DNA from: JAEUSG01 sp964590225
Lineage (GTDB): Bacteria > Fibrobacterota > OXYB2-FULL-49-7 > JAEUSG01
Assembly: GCA_964590225.1 (NCBI GenBank)
Contig: CAZPWS010000038.1
Location: 1-28,698, forward strand
DNA: 28,698 nt
Direction of reading: 5' to 3'
A program made the translations under genes and the position numbers. The notes under the pieces were generated by a model that saw nothing but the letters and a program-made list of their open reading frames with translations, made no database searches and was not told where the DNA came from. Below, piece after piece: positions 1 through 8,488 of the stretch; the first letter of the stretch is position 1; the number at the start of each line of letters is the position of its first letter.

Positions 1-50
1 ATCAACAAAAGCACTAACAAGTCCACAATTCTATTTGTTATAGCCGCCAT
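1..50 (-). CDS. 5' end of a membrane-like protein gene (cut by window edge)
   Basis: On the minus strand an ATG at 48-50 opens a frame that stays open to the window edge, 16 complete codons reading MAAITNRIVDLLVLLL. It begins 5 bases after the stop of the glycosyltransferase gene at 56, the same close spacing seen throughout this operon. The stretch is strongly hydrophobic and fits the first membrane segment of an integral membrane protein. In such clusters that could be an O-antigen ligase, polymerase or flippase, but 16 residues cannot distinguish these. A G-rich stretch (GGGGCAG) lies about 10 bases upstream of the ATG and could serve as a ribosome binding site. Confidence 0.45.
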   Translation of the reverse strand, partial: MAAITNRIVDLLVLLL

Positions 51-55
51 ATATA

Positions 56-1243
56 TTATCTGCCCCGTTTGTTTTTCAATTCCATAAGTCTCCTGAAAAC
101 AAGCTCCGGCTGTATTGAAGACATACATTTAAAACCATCGCAAGAAATCATAACTCCGTCTTTCTCGCAGGGACGACTGTCACAACTATCCGCAACTACC
201 GCAGTAAAAAGATAAGAAGGTGAACTCCACTTTTTCTCATTGGTGGGGCCAAAAAGTCCAACAGTTGGAACACCAAGCGCAGCCGCTAAATGCATTGGAC
301 CAGTATCATTTGAAACAGCCAAATCAATATTAGAAAATAACGATATCAGTTGCGCAACCGTAGTTTTACCTACAAGATTAAGAATATCGCTGCGGTAATC
401 CGTTAATGCCAGAATATCTTCAGCAAGATTTCGTTCATCAACGGTGCCAATAAGTATAAACCCGGCGTTTATTTCTTTCTTCAATAGACTAATTAACTTC
501 ACAAATAAAGACGAAGGCCATCGTTTTTCTTTCCAGTTATTACTGCTGCCGATAATCAAGCAGACAATGTTACTCGTTCTTGATCTTATATCATCAACAA
601 TTTTCTGAGAACTGATATTTTCGATTTCAGCAACTCGAAGTACAGGGAAAGATGCAGTATCCGTTACTGAAACTCCAAGAAAAGAGATTAGATCGTAAAA
701 CAAAAACCACTCAGGCTTATTATTAATCCTCGTAGCCTTGATATCAAAAAAAAACGATCTATCAAACAATCCTTTTGATCTGAAACCAGCGACAACCTGA
801 ACAGATGGTAACAAACCGAAAACAGAGGTAAAACGGTAATAAATATCTAAGTCAACTAAGACATCATAGCAGTTTTTAATGAGAGTTCTAAAAAGTCCAA
901 TTAGCGTAACTATCCTTGCGAACTCACGCCAACCATGCAATCCACTAACTGGTAACACATAAACGGCATTAAACAGAGCGCTTCTTTCGAATATTGTTGC
1001 ATTCCTGTTACTACATATAATGTCAATTCTTGCACCACTATGTTTTTCCCTTAATGATTTTAAAGCAGGAAGCGCCAACACCGAGTCTCCCAGACAGCAC
1101 AGTTTTACAAGCAAAATGGAAGAGTTCTCTTTGCGTGACTTTTGGTCAATTTTCCGTAAAAATTTTGCAAGAACCACAAAAGGCAGCAGAAACAGACTAG
1201 AAAGCTGATCCAGATATTTGAAGGCCTTATTACTTGTTTTCAT
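56..1243 (-). CDS. Glycosyltransferase family 9 (heptosyltransferase-like)
   Basis: This is a GT-B enzyme of the ADP-heptose:LPS heptosyltransferase family, expected to add a sugar to a cell-surface glycan at the inner face of the membrane. The N-terminal Rossmann half carries KLCCLGDSVLALPAL near residue 45, followed by the usual LKSLREKH helix. The C-terminal half carries the family signature SNDTGPMHLAAALGVP near residue 315, then GLFGPT. The frame can be extended to a TTG at 1255. I prefer the ATG at 1243 (395 residues): AAGGAAGG lies 12 bases ahead of it and directly abuts the TTG. With this start the gene overlaps the upstream GT4 gene by 14 bases. The acceptor and sugar cannot be read from sequence. 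Heptosyltransferase is the family name, not a demonstrated activity here. Confidence 0.88.
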   Translation of the reverse strand: MKTSNKAFKYLDQLSSLFLLPFVVLAKFLRKIDQKSRKENSSILLVKLCCLGDSVLALPALKSLREKHSGARIDIICSNRNATIFERSALFNAVYVLPVSGLHGWREFARIVTLIGLFRTLIKNCYDVLVDLDIYYRFTSVFGLLPSVQVVAGFRSKGLFDRSFFFDIKATRINNKPEWFLFYDLISFLGVSVTDTASFPVLRVAEIENISSQKIVDDIRSRTSNIVCLIIGSSNNWKEKRWPSSLFVKLISLLKKEINAGFILIGTVDERNLAEDILALTDYRSDILNLVGKTTVAQLISLFSNIDLAVSNDTGPMHLAAALGVPTVGLFGPTNEKKWSSPSYLFTAVVADSCDSRPCEKDGVMISCDGFKCMSSIQPELVFRRLMELKNKRGR

Positions 1244-2381
1244 AAAATAGCTCAACCTTCCTTGCAGATAATGGCGGTGACCAATTTAATATGGCCTTTT
1301 TTTGAGCGCGAATAGCAAGATTTCGAGACAGTAGAGGATTTTCGAGAAGGCTAACAGCCATTCTGCAAAGTTCTCGGATGTTTCCCTCCTCCGCAAGCAG
1401 CCCAGTTTCGTTGTTATCAATAATTTCCCGTATGCCTCCAGTGTTATATGCTACACATGGTAATCCGGAAAGCTGGGCTTCGGCAACAACTCTGCCGAAT
1501 GGTTCGTTTATTGACGCCATAACAAGAACATCTGCGACTGCATAAATATCTCCCATATCTCTTCTAAAACCAAGAAACAATACCTTATCCTTAATCCCCA
1601 TTTCCACACACAGTGTTTTAAGATGCTGTATATAGTCTGCCCCGCCGTAGCTATTTGTACCCACAAATACAAGACAATAGTTACTTCTTTTCAAATATGG
1701 CGCAATTTCCCTTACAACTTCTTCATGTCCCTTCCATTTGACAAGCCTTCCAGCCACAAGCAACACACTTGTTGATTCACTTATGCCAAGAGACTTTCTT
1801 GTATTTTTCCTACCCACTATGGACGGCAAAAACTCAATTCCATTCGCGATAACTCTACACTTTCTACGAGCAACCGCATTAAGAGAGAGGAACACAAAAC
1901 CGGAAATAGCTATCAACTTTGGTTGATAGAGGAATATTATTGACAGAACTAAAAAATATGAGAAACTCTTTTTATTAAAAACATCCCGAATATGCCATAC
2001 TCGTTGAACATTGAGGCAGGTTGTTGCGAGTGTCCCAAGAATCCATGATTTTGGATTATTGCAATGGAGTATATCTACCCCTTCCTTCCGAATAACCTGC
2101 CTTAACTCAATAAGCTGGTTTATAACTTCAATTAAAGAATGGGGTCTTGTAATTATAAGTTTCAGAATTGACTCCCGTTTCCATATTCCAAAAGACATCC
2201 GCGGTTTTGCCTTAATAACACGAACACCTATTGCAGTAGCAGCGTTTTCCAGAGCACCCGATCCGCAGGTGAGAAGAATTGGCGTATATTTTTTTCTGTC
2301 GATATTACCAAGCAAAGAAAGTAGAGAATACTCTGCCCCACCTAGTTCACTTGAGTAATTAAAATACAGAAGTCGAATCAC
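1230..2381 (-). CDS. Glycosyltransferase family 4
   Basis: A GT-B retaining glycosyltransferase of 383 residues, the usual length for GT4. The N-terminus has the GGAEYSLLSLL loop (residues 14-24) typical of this family. The C-terminal domain has VAGRLVKWKGHEEVV and the nucleotide-sugar site EPFGRVVAEAQLSGLP near residue 290, with the expected E-x7-E spacing, then NTGGIREII. The start is GTG, and its first base overlaps the previous stop as GTGA, so translation is probably coupled to the HD-GYP gene. The role is to add a sugar to a surface polysaccharide or to a lipid- or protein-linked glycan. Donor and acceptor are unknown. Confidence 0.88.
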   Translation of the reverse strand: MIRLLYFNYSSELGGAEYSLLSLLGNIDRKKYTPILLTCGSGALENAATAIGVRVIKAKPRMSFGIWKRESILKLIITRPHSLIEVINQLIELRQVIRKEGVDILHCNNPKSWILGTLATTCLNVQRVWHIRDVFNKKSFSYFLVLSIIFLYQPKLIAISGFVFLSLNAVARRKCRVIANGIEFLPSIVGRKNTRKSLGISESTSVLLVAGRLVKWKGHEEVVREIAPYLKRSNYCLVFVGTNSYGGADYIQHLKTLCVEMGIKDKVLFLGFRRDMGDIYAVADVLVMASINEPFGRVVAEAQLSGLPCVAYNTGGIREIIDNNETGLLAEEGNIRELCRMAVSLLENPLLSRNLAIRAQKKAILNWSPPLSARKVELFYENK

Positions 2382-4390
2382 AGTACTTTTTTATAAATCT
2401 CTCTATTCAGAAACAACTTGAATATTTCCGGATCTATTTTCTTAACCTTAACTTCATCATCAAGAATATTCAATGCCCGCTCAGCAGGCATCGCCTTTTT
2501 GTATGGTCTGTCGCTTGCAGTGAGCGCATCATAAATGTCCGCAATAGTCATGATACGGGCCTGAACAGGAATATCGTCTCCGCGAATTTGCCGCGGATAA
2601 CCCGATCCGTCAAGTTTTTCGTGATGAGCATACGCAACAGAGGGTACTCCTCTGAGGTCTTCTGTCCACGGTATCTTACTTAAAAAACGGAAAGTATGCG
2701 TAACATGCGTTTCTATCTCCACCCGTTCATCCTCTGCAAGGCTGCCCCTCTTGATCGAGAGTCGCTGAATTTCCAGAGGAGAAAGCAGTTCCATCCTGCT
2801 GCCACGGTGATTAAAAACGGTCTGACCAATTTCCTGCAATTTTTCAAAATGACCTTCTTCGAGCACTGTGGGTTCATTTGCACGGAGTATCACATTAAAG
2901 AAAGCATCCATTTCCTTTAATTTTCGCTGCATTTCACCATCAAGGTTTTCCATATGTTCACTCGCTGCTTTATTCCCGTACGCAAGCAAAAGATCATTTT
3001 TCCGCTTTGAAAAGTCGAGTTCTATACATTTTTTAATATACTCATACCTGTAATGAATTGTATCAAGTTCATATGGATACAGCTTTTTAGCCTTAACAAG
3101 CACATTTTCTTTAACCCCTATTTTCCCGAAATCATGCAGCAATGCAGCATACTTGATTTCCCGTATCTGAGAATCGGAAAAAAAAAGCTCAGCGTAATAT
3201 CCGCTCTTTTCGAGATTAATTGCCCGCGCCATCTCGACGCACAATGTTGAAACTCGTTCCGAGTGACCGGAGGTTGTAGGATCTCTGGACTCAATCGCTG
3301 TAACTGAAGCTCTAATGAAGCCTTCGAACAAATTAGTGATGTTTTTATAAAGTCGCGCATTGTCGAGGGCTACAGCCGCCTGTCCAGCAAGCGACATAGC
3401 GAGAGCCTCATCAGATTTGGAGTATATACGAACAAATTTATCAAAATCCTCTTCTAAAACGAGTTTTACTCGTGGGTTTACTTTTTTATTAATTAGCTGT
3501 ACAACGCCAATAACTTCATCCTTGGCATTTTTCATTGGAACCGTTAACATGGACTTTGTGTTGTAACCATTATTCTCATCAAAACTTTTATTCCAGCTGA
3601 ATGTGCTGTCTTTAGGTAAAAAGTGGACATCTTCAATATTTAAGGTTTCACCGGTTAGTGCCACGCTTCCAGCGATACTTTTACTACTGATGTCCATGGT
3701 GAACTCGGTAAAAGCAACTTCGCGAGATTGATTCTTGGAAATCTTAAAATGGAGCTTCTTTTCACGACTGCCGGTATTTAACGAAGACAATGCCCCTTCT
3801 TCCTCAATTACGAGATAAAGACTCCCTGCATCACTAAAAGTAATTTCGAGACATTTTTCAAGAATAAGATCGAGAAGCGCATCAAGGTCGTGTTCGCTAT
3901 TTAATGCGGCACCAATTTTATTAAGTTCGGCAAGGTTTTTTTGCGCTATAAATACCTGCTTTTGCAGCTTCGAAACTTCAGCTTTCATCCGATATTCCGC
4001 TCGAACCTTCAAGAGGGCGAAGGAAATTTCTTTTTCCGACGGATACTGCTTGTACCAATCGAGCATCAGATCGTAATCAAGTAAATCTGAAGAAATCTCG
4101 GCTTCGGGAGCCACAAGCAAAAAACGGACACGGTAATAGGATGTTGCATCAGTTGGGAAAGAGTTGAACTGCTCTTTATTAAGCAGTATTACATTGGTTC
4201 TTTCGGTGTCAAGCTGAGCAGCAATGTCAACACCTTCATCAAACTTTGCAAAATAAAAGCCCCGTCCAAGAAGCTCTGTTAAAACTGTTTCACTAAGTCC
4301 ATCTTTCGAGGCAAGACAATCTATAAATTGTATGCTGTCCTTATCGTCCGGCAGGAGGTCGCTGTTTTGTGCCATATTCATAAAATACAT
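2378..4390 (-). CDS. GAF/HD-GYP domain protein (probable cyclic-di-GMP phosphodiesterase)
   Basis: A 670-residue cytoplasmic signalling protein. Residues 1 to about 130 have no family I recognise; a degenerate receiver-like fold is possible. A short coiled coil follows (about 130-160), then a GAF sensor domain (about 160-345) and a C-terminal HD-GYP domain. HD-GYP landmarks are intact: SGHSERV near residue 375, LLHDFGKIG near 420, and HHEKLDGSGYP near 590 followed by ADIYDALTASDRPYK. About 100 extra charged residues sit between the HD and HHE segments, an insertion seen in some family members. HD-GYP enzymes hydrolyse cyclic di-GMP. The gene lies inside the glycosylation operon and its stop overlaps the GT4 start (GTGA), so it is made together with glycosyltransferases. 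No membrane segment or signal peptide is visible. The start ATG has no strong ribosome binding site; later in-frame ATGs (residues 4 and 6) are alternatives. Confidence 0.88.
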   Translation of the reverse strand: MYFMNMAQNSDLLPDDKDSIQFIDCLASKDGLSETVLTELLGRGFYFAKFDEGVDIAAQLDTERTNVILLNKEQFNSFPTDATSYYRVRFLLVAPEAEISSDLLDYDLMLDWYKQYPSEKEISFALLKVRAEYRMKAEVSKLQKQVFIAQKNLAELNKIGAALNSEHDLDALLDLILEKCLEITFSDAGSLYLVIEEEGALSSLNTGSREKKLHFKISKNQSREVAFTEFTMDISSKSIAGSVALTGETLNIEDVHFLPKDSTFSWNKSFDENNGYNTKSMLTVPMKNAKDEVIGVVQLINKKVNPRVKLVLEEDFDKFVRIYSKSDEALAMSLAGQAAVALDNARLYKNITNLFEGFIRASVTAIESRDPTTSGHSERVSTLCVEMARAINLEKSGYYAELFFSDSQIREIKYAALLHDFGKIGVKENVLVKAKKLYPYELDTIHYRYEYIKKCIELDFSKRKNDLLLAYGNKAASEHMENLDGEMQRKLKEMDAFFNVILRANEPTVLEEGHFEKLQEIGQTVFNHRGSRMELLSPLEIQRLSIKRGSLAEDERVEIETHVTHTFRFLSKIPWTEDLRGVPSVAYAHHEKLDGSGYPRQIRGDDIPVQARIMTIADIYDALTASDRPYKKAMPAERALNILDDEVKVKKIDPEIFKLFLNREIYKKVL

Positions 4391-4420
4391 TCAATTTCAT
4401 TCTATGGCCAATGCTACTCT

Positions 4421-5419
4421 TTATTTACCGCCATTTCCTGCTACAAATTTCGATATCTCCCTGTAAAAGCTGTAATCATGGCGCCAGAAAATCCCTTCCC
4501 GCAAAATTGATGCTGGTACACCACCTATAAGACTTTTATCAGGAAAAACTTTTGTTACAATAGAACCATTTGCTACGACAGAATCGTTGCCGATTTGCAC
4601 ACCTTTAAGAATTGTCACCCCTTCACCCATCCATACGCGATCCCCAATTACTATTCTTTTTGGGTAATTAGGTTGTGCCATTCCCAAGATATCATGTCCA
4701 TCTCCATCCCGAAGTACAACGCCATGTCCGCCAAGAAAATCATGGCCTATATTGATATCAATAAACCCCTGAATGGTTAACCGGCCAAAACTACACCCAT
4801 TACCACATTGGAACTTTGCGCCACTCCGTATATATATGAAGGAGTGGTCCGCAATATCACAATGATCGCCCAAAATAAGCGAAGCGCCTTTTTCAACCAT
4901 TATCCGCACATTGTTACCAATTGAGAAACCATTCCCGAGATTAATGGTCGAACCCTCACCGCAAATAATTTCCAGTTCACCTCCGCTCAATCGAAGATTT
5001 CGTCCTACTATTACTCCACCAGCTGAAAAAAACCGCTTGGACGAAAAAGAAGATTCGGCAGAGGCTACCGTAACGCCATCGATATTGATATTGTCGCTTC
5101 CCATTTGCAGCACGCTTGGCACCTCTCCTATGGACTTAAAACGCTTTAAGGATTTAAAACCCATTATTCGCAGTTTTTCAACATCTTCGATTCGCTTGAA
5201 TAGTTTAACACACTCCTCTTTATCGCCACAGAGAGCCAATGCGGCTTGCATATCACTTTTATCGGTAAAACAGATGGCTTCAACCCCTTCCTTTACGGCA
5301 TTTATAAAATTATCGATTTTAAACTCGGTTTGTATTTCAAGAACATTGACATCAAAATAGCGGCTCCATAACGAGTTTACATTAGAAGGATCTATCAAAA
5401 CAATCTTTTTTTCTTTCAT
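4421..5419 (-). CDS. Hexapeptide-repeat (left-handed beta-helix) acyltransferase
   Basis: A 332-residue protein with an unrecognised N-terminal region (about 1-110) followed by a left-handed beta-helix of hexapeptide repeats. The C-terminus is that of WbbJ/NeuD/CysE-type O- or N-acyltransferases: IVIGDRVWMGEGVTILKGV, then VANGSIVTKVFPD and IGGVPASILR. A likely catalytic His lies in GGHGVVLRDGDGHD. Such enzymes transfer acetyl or other acyl groups from acyl-CoA to sugars. Its ATG overlaps the stop of the radical SAM gene as ATGA, so the two are probably translationally coupled. In this setting it probably acylates an amino or hydroxyl group of the glycan made by the operon. The exact substrate is inference. 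Confidence 0.8.
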   Translation of the reverse strand: MKEKKIVLIDPSNVNSLWSRYFDVNVLEIQTEFKIDNFINAVKEGVEAICFTDKSDMQAALALCGDKEECVKLFKRIEDVEKLRIMGFKSLKRFKSIGEVPSVLQMGSDNINIDGVTVASAESSFSSKRFFSAGGVIVGRNLRLSGGELEIICGEGSTINLGNGFSIGNNVRIMVEKGASLILGDHCDIADHSFIYIRSGAKFQCGNGCSFGRLTIQGFIDINIGHDFLGGHGVVLRDGDGHDILGMAQPNYPKRIVIGDRVWMGEGVTILKGVQIGNDSVVANGSIVTKVFPDKSLIGGVPASILREGIFWRHDYSFYREISKFVAGNGGK

Positions 5420-6432
5420 TTTTGTTTCTGCTTGCGCCTTTCTATTTCACTTTCCAGTGAAGCTTTACTGTAATAGCTGTCAATATCAACCAAAGAGGCT
5501 AAAGAACTATCAAGGGGCATATACGGCAAATTCTCATTTGTTGCGCAGGAATGGCAAAGTGTTCCCTGCAATCTTCCTTCAAGATGCCTCTTTCTTAACT
5601 CAATAAATTTTTCGGACTCCCACCCCTCTTTTATACTGACCTTGTTAAGATCGGAAATAGCGAGATAATTCTGATAATCACCGCAACAGGCGCTAAGATA
5701 TCCTTCGGGAGAAATGCTTAACCGGCTAAATGGCCAATGACAAGGCGGAGTAACAGGACGCATCTCATCGGTCAAAATACCGCCATTCTCAAGCGCGAGC
5801 CCATTAAATGAGCTACATTCATAAAAAGCTACTTCATCAACAACATTCCCGAATCTCTCTTTAAGTTTTTTTCCGGCATCGGGCGCAAGCCTTGACTGAA
5901 CACAACTAATAAAGAGCTTGTATTTATATCTTTTCTTTAATTCTATGGCTGCCCCAATATTCTTTAAAACTTTATCAAAATCATCCCTGCCGTGTACAAG
6001 CTTGTACTCTTCACGACTACAAGCGTTTATGGAAAATTTCAAGCTATCAAGACCAGCCTGTAAATTCCGTTCCAAAAGCGCAATAGAAAGAAGAGAGCCA
6101 TTGGTTGTTGCGTAAACATAAGAATAACCAATTAACTTTGCAGAAGCAACATATCTGTCAAAATCCTTAACAAGAAACGGTTCCCCCTGACCATAAAGAC
6201 CGACCTGTCTAACACCAAGTTGAAAGGCTTCCAGCAGAATCCGCTCCGCGAAGGCATGAGGCATAACCGAGGTTCGTTTTAATTGCTTTCTGTTTGGACA
6301 AAAAAGGCATGAGTGGTTGCAAGCCGCAGAGAGATCAAGCGACATATCTATTGGTATTGGAGGAACAAGAGAGAAATCTCCATGTTTATAACCATTCAGG
6401 CGAATTGTCGGTTTATCTTGTCTGCTTTGCAT
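5416..6432 (-). CDS. Radical SAM/SPASM domain protein
   Basis: A radical SAM enzyme of about 338 residues. The 4Fe-4S/S-adenosylmethionine site is CNHSCLFC (C38, C42, C45 with this start), and YGQGEPFL follows as the glycine-rich SAM-contacting strand. A C-terminal SPASM/twitch-type region has CHWPFSRLSISPEGYLSACC (about 229-248) and a later CHSC (about 295), ligands for one or more auxiliary clusters. The frame can start at a TTG at 6471, overlapping the amidotransferase by 29 bases. I prefer the ATG at 6432 because it leaves a 10-base gap and the conserved part begins just after it. Members of this group occur in surface-polysaccharide loci, but the reaction is unknown. Sugar or peptide modification are both possible. 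Confidence 0.85.
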   Translation of the reverse strand: MQSRQDKPTIRLNGYKHGDFSLVPPIPIDMSLDLSAACNHSCLFCPNRKQLKRTSVMPHAFAERILLEAFQLGVRQVGLYGQGEPFLVKDFDRYVASAKLIGYSYVYATTNGSLLSIALLERNLQAGLDSLKFSINACSREEYKLVHGRDDFDKVLKNIGAAIELKKRYKYKLFISCVQSRLAPDAGKKLKERFGNVVDEVAFYECSSFNGLALENGGILTDEMRPVTPPCHWPFSRLSISPEGYLSACCGDYQNYLAISDLNKVSIKEGWESEKFIELRKRHLEGRLQGTLCHSCATNENLPYMPLDSSLASLVDIDSYYSKASLESEIERRKQKQK

Positions 6433-6442
6433 ATTTACACTT

Positions 6443-7666
6443 TTACATAGGCTGATGCTTAAACTCTTCAACCGATAGTGGCGTTGTTTCGATATAATTG
6501 TTATCTGACTTTTTGAAGACTCTTACATCATTAACAAAAGGATCATTGGCGTGATTCGCGACGCTATCCGTTACTCGCCATTCACCTTTATCATCCTTTT
6601 CCCATATTCTCTTGTCGCGCATATGATCAACGCATCCGACAAACTCTTCTTCTGTCATGTCGAGAAATTTCAGTATAATTTCAATATCTTTAGGTCTTTT
6701 TGAATCGTACTGTTTTACAAATTCAATTCCCTCTTCACGGGTTGTTCGTCCAAAGCGGATGTCGTAGCTCACGGTATCCGTAGCGCGGCCATAACCATAT
6801 TTTAAGTATTTGAGATAGTCGTGCGCCCCACTGCAATGCCAGCACTCCACATTCTCATAACAATTGTTTGTCCGCTGCTGTGGCAGGGACTGAAAACCAC
6901 AATTACGGATAAGTTCTTCCGATTGTAGCTTGGCATTCCATGGTATAAAATTAGCAAGATATATTCCTCTAACCCCCACCCTTTCTATATCGCTGTCTTC
7001 GGGATACACAAAAGGAAGCAGATCTGATTTAGTCAACCCCTCCTGACCAACAAAATCCTGCCAGTCATAGCCTCTTTTCGCATGTTCATTAACAACCTTT
7101 TTTGTGTATTCTACCATGTCAAAATTTGAGAACATTCCAACCTGATCCTGTAAACCGTGATCGCCCCACACAACAAGCGGAATATTGAACTGCGTGGCAA
7201 TTCTCATTGGTAATGTGGCAATTCCTGTATGGCAATGCCAGCAAAAGTCTCCCATTTTCCGCATCGCTACCCGTGCAAGCCTTTTTATCACGCTTGGTTT
7301 TTGCGTAAACCGAAAGTGGTCGCAGTCGAACTTTTCAACAATATTATGAAGATTGGCAAGACCTGTTTTGGTGTTATACTGGTGGTTGTATGTTACAAGA
7401 AGAGGATTCATATGCAGTCTCTCTTTAACAACCTGAACAATATAGTGACTATCCTTTCCGCCACTCACCCCAATGACACAATCGTAATTGGAGCCATCTT
7501 TGCTCCTGTAGTGTGATACAAGCTCTTCAAGCAGCTTCCACCTTTTTTCCCAATCGACCTGCTGCCGTTCCTCAAATACACGACAGGCACTGCAAACACC
7601 CTGATCGTCAAAAGTAATACCACCAGGATGGTTTGCCGGATTCAGACAACGGGTACAATATTGCAT
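6443..7666 (-). CDS. N-acetyl sugar amidotransferase (WbpG/WbuX/PseA family)
   Basis: A 407-residue PP-loop ATP pyrophosphatase of the N-acetyl-sugar amidotransferase family. The PP-loop SGGKDS is at residues 68-73. An N-terminal zinc-type knuckle (C4-x2-C7 and C25-x2-C28) and a later ECWHCSG motif are typical of the family. Family members activate the carbonyl of an N-acetyl group with ATP and use ammonia to make an acetamidino group; WbpG does this with HisH2/HisF2 in Pseudomonas O-antigen and PseA on pseudaminic acid in Campylobacter. HisF- and HisH-like genes directly upstream complete the three-part system. The start is well supported: AAGGAG sits 7 bases ahead of the ATG. The sugar substrate cannot be read from this gene alone; a nonulosonic acid is plausible because pseB lies nearby. 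Confidence 0.9.
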   Translation of the reverse strand: MQYCTRCLNPANHPGGITFDDQGVCSACRVFEERQQVDWEKRWKLLEELVSHYRSKDGSNYDCVIGVSGGKDSHYIVQVVKERLHMNPLLVTYNHQYNTKTGLANLHNIVEKFDCDHFRFTQKPSVIKRLARVAMRKMGDFCWHCHTGIATLPMRIATQFNIPLVVWGDHGLQDQVGMFSNFDMVEYTKKVVNEHAKRGYDWQDFVGQEGLTKSDLLPFVYPEDSDIERVGVRGIYLANFIPWNAKLQSEELIRNCGFQSLPQQRTNNCYENVECWHCSGAHDYLKYLKYGYGRATDTVSYDIRFGRTTREEGIEFVKQYDSKRPKDIEIILKFLDMTEEEFVGCVDHMRDKRIWEKDDKGEWRVTDSVANHANDPFVNDVRVFKKSDNNYIETTPLSVEEFKHQPM

Positions 7667-7681
7667 TTTATTCTCCTTTTG

Positions 7682-8488
7682 TTACTTACCAGTAGAGTGT
7701 AGTAATTTATCGCCATAAGAGATTGCCCCCATGAGCCGGACAGGAAGTCCCGCTCTATGCATGGCCGCCTTTCCCTGTATGGTACTATGTTCAATATAGT
7801 GAAAAATGTTAGCCGCTGCAGCCGCATCAGCACCGCCGGAATTAATGCATTCCGGTAAATCCTCTACTCTGCCAACTCCTCCGATGGAAATTAACGGAAT
7901 AGATATCTTTTCCGTTACTGATGAAATAAGGTTTATATCATAACCATTTTTCATACCATCGTTATCAATCGAATTTAAAAGTATTTCGCCTGCGCCGAGA
8001 TCCTCAACCCATTTAGCTAATACTGCTGGATGCAAACCGGTAGCCTCTCTGCCGCCGTCAATAAAGGCTTCGTATCCATTCTGTTCACTTTTTTTAGCAT
8101 CAATTGAAACAACTATCTCCTGCGAACCAAAATACTTAGCCGCTTCCTCAACAAACGACGGATTCCTGACAGCTGCGGTATTGATTGTCACCTTATCCGC
8201 TCCTGCCTTTAATAATTTCTCTATTGCTTCAATCGAATTTATGCCGCCACCTACTGTGAGTGGTATAAAAGAGGCAGTACTGACATGCTTTGTCATTTCA
8301 TAAAGTGTGTCGTCTGTTCCCCTGTTCCGCGATATATCAAGAACTATAATTTCATCGACATCCCATCTATTGAAAAACTCAACTGCTATTTTTGGTTTTC
8401 CTATCGGCAGATACCGTTTGAAACCTATGCTCTGCACAAGCATCCCGTCACGGACAAGAATTACGGGAATAAGCCTTTTTTTTAGCAT
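7682..8488 (-). CDS. hisF: HisF-like ammonia-channel subunit for sugar amidation (WbuZ/HisF2 type)
   Basis: A 268-residue (beta/alpha)8 protein clearly homologous to HisF, with LTVGGGI near residue 78, DKVTINTAAV, VVSIDAKK and GAGEILLNSIDNDG. It aligns without gaps at the N-terminus to histidine-pathway HisF. The general acid/base Asp at position 11 is Leu here (RLIPVILVRDG), while Asp130 is kept. Loss of Asp11 argues against imidazole-glycerol-phosphate cyclisation. It fits the polysaccharide paralogues (WbuZ, HisF2), which are thought to pass ammonia from HisH to the amidotransferase. The gene overlaps the hisH-like gene by 7 bases and lies 15 bases before the amidotransferase. Automatic annotation will probably call it hisF; I regard that as the family, not the pathway. 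Confidence 0.88.
   Translation of the reverse strand: MLKKRLIPVILVRDGMLVQSIGFKRYLPIGKPKIAVEFFNRWDVDEIIVLDISRNRGTDDTLYEMTKHVSTASFIPLTVGGGINSIEAIEKLLKAGADKVTINTAAVRNPSFVEEAAKYFGSQEIVVSIDAKKSEQNGYEAFIDGGREATGLHPAVLAKWVEDLGAGEILLNSIDNDGMKNGYDINLISSVTEKISIPLISIGGVGRVEDLPECINSGGADAAAAANIFHYIEHSTIQGKAAMHRAGLPVRLMGAISYGDKLLHSTGK

Noticed and set aside
4911..5360. A 149-codon open frame on the plus strand
   Set aside because: It is antisense to the hexapeptide acyltransferase and has the skewed composition expected of a shadow frame.
6433..6471. TTG start giving the radical SAM protein 13 more residues
   Set aside because: It would overlap the previous gene by 29 bases. The ATG at 6432 gives a normal gap and the extra residues look unconserved.
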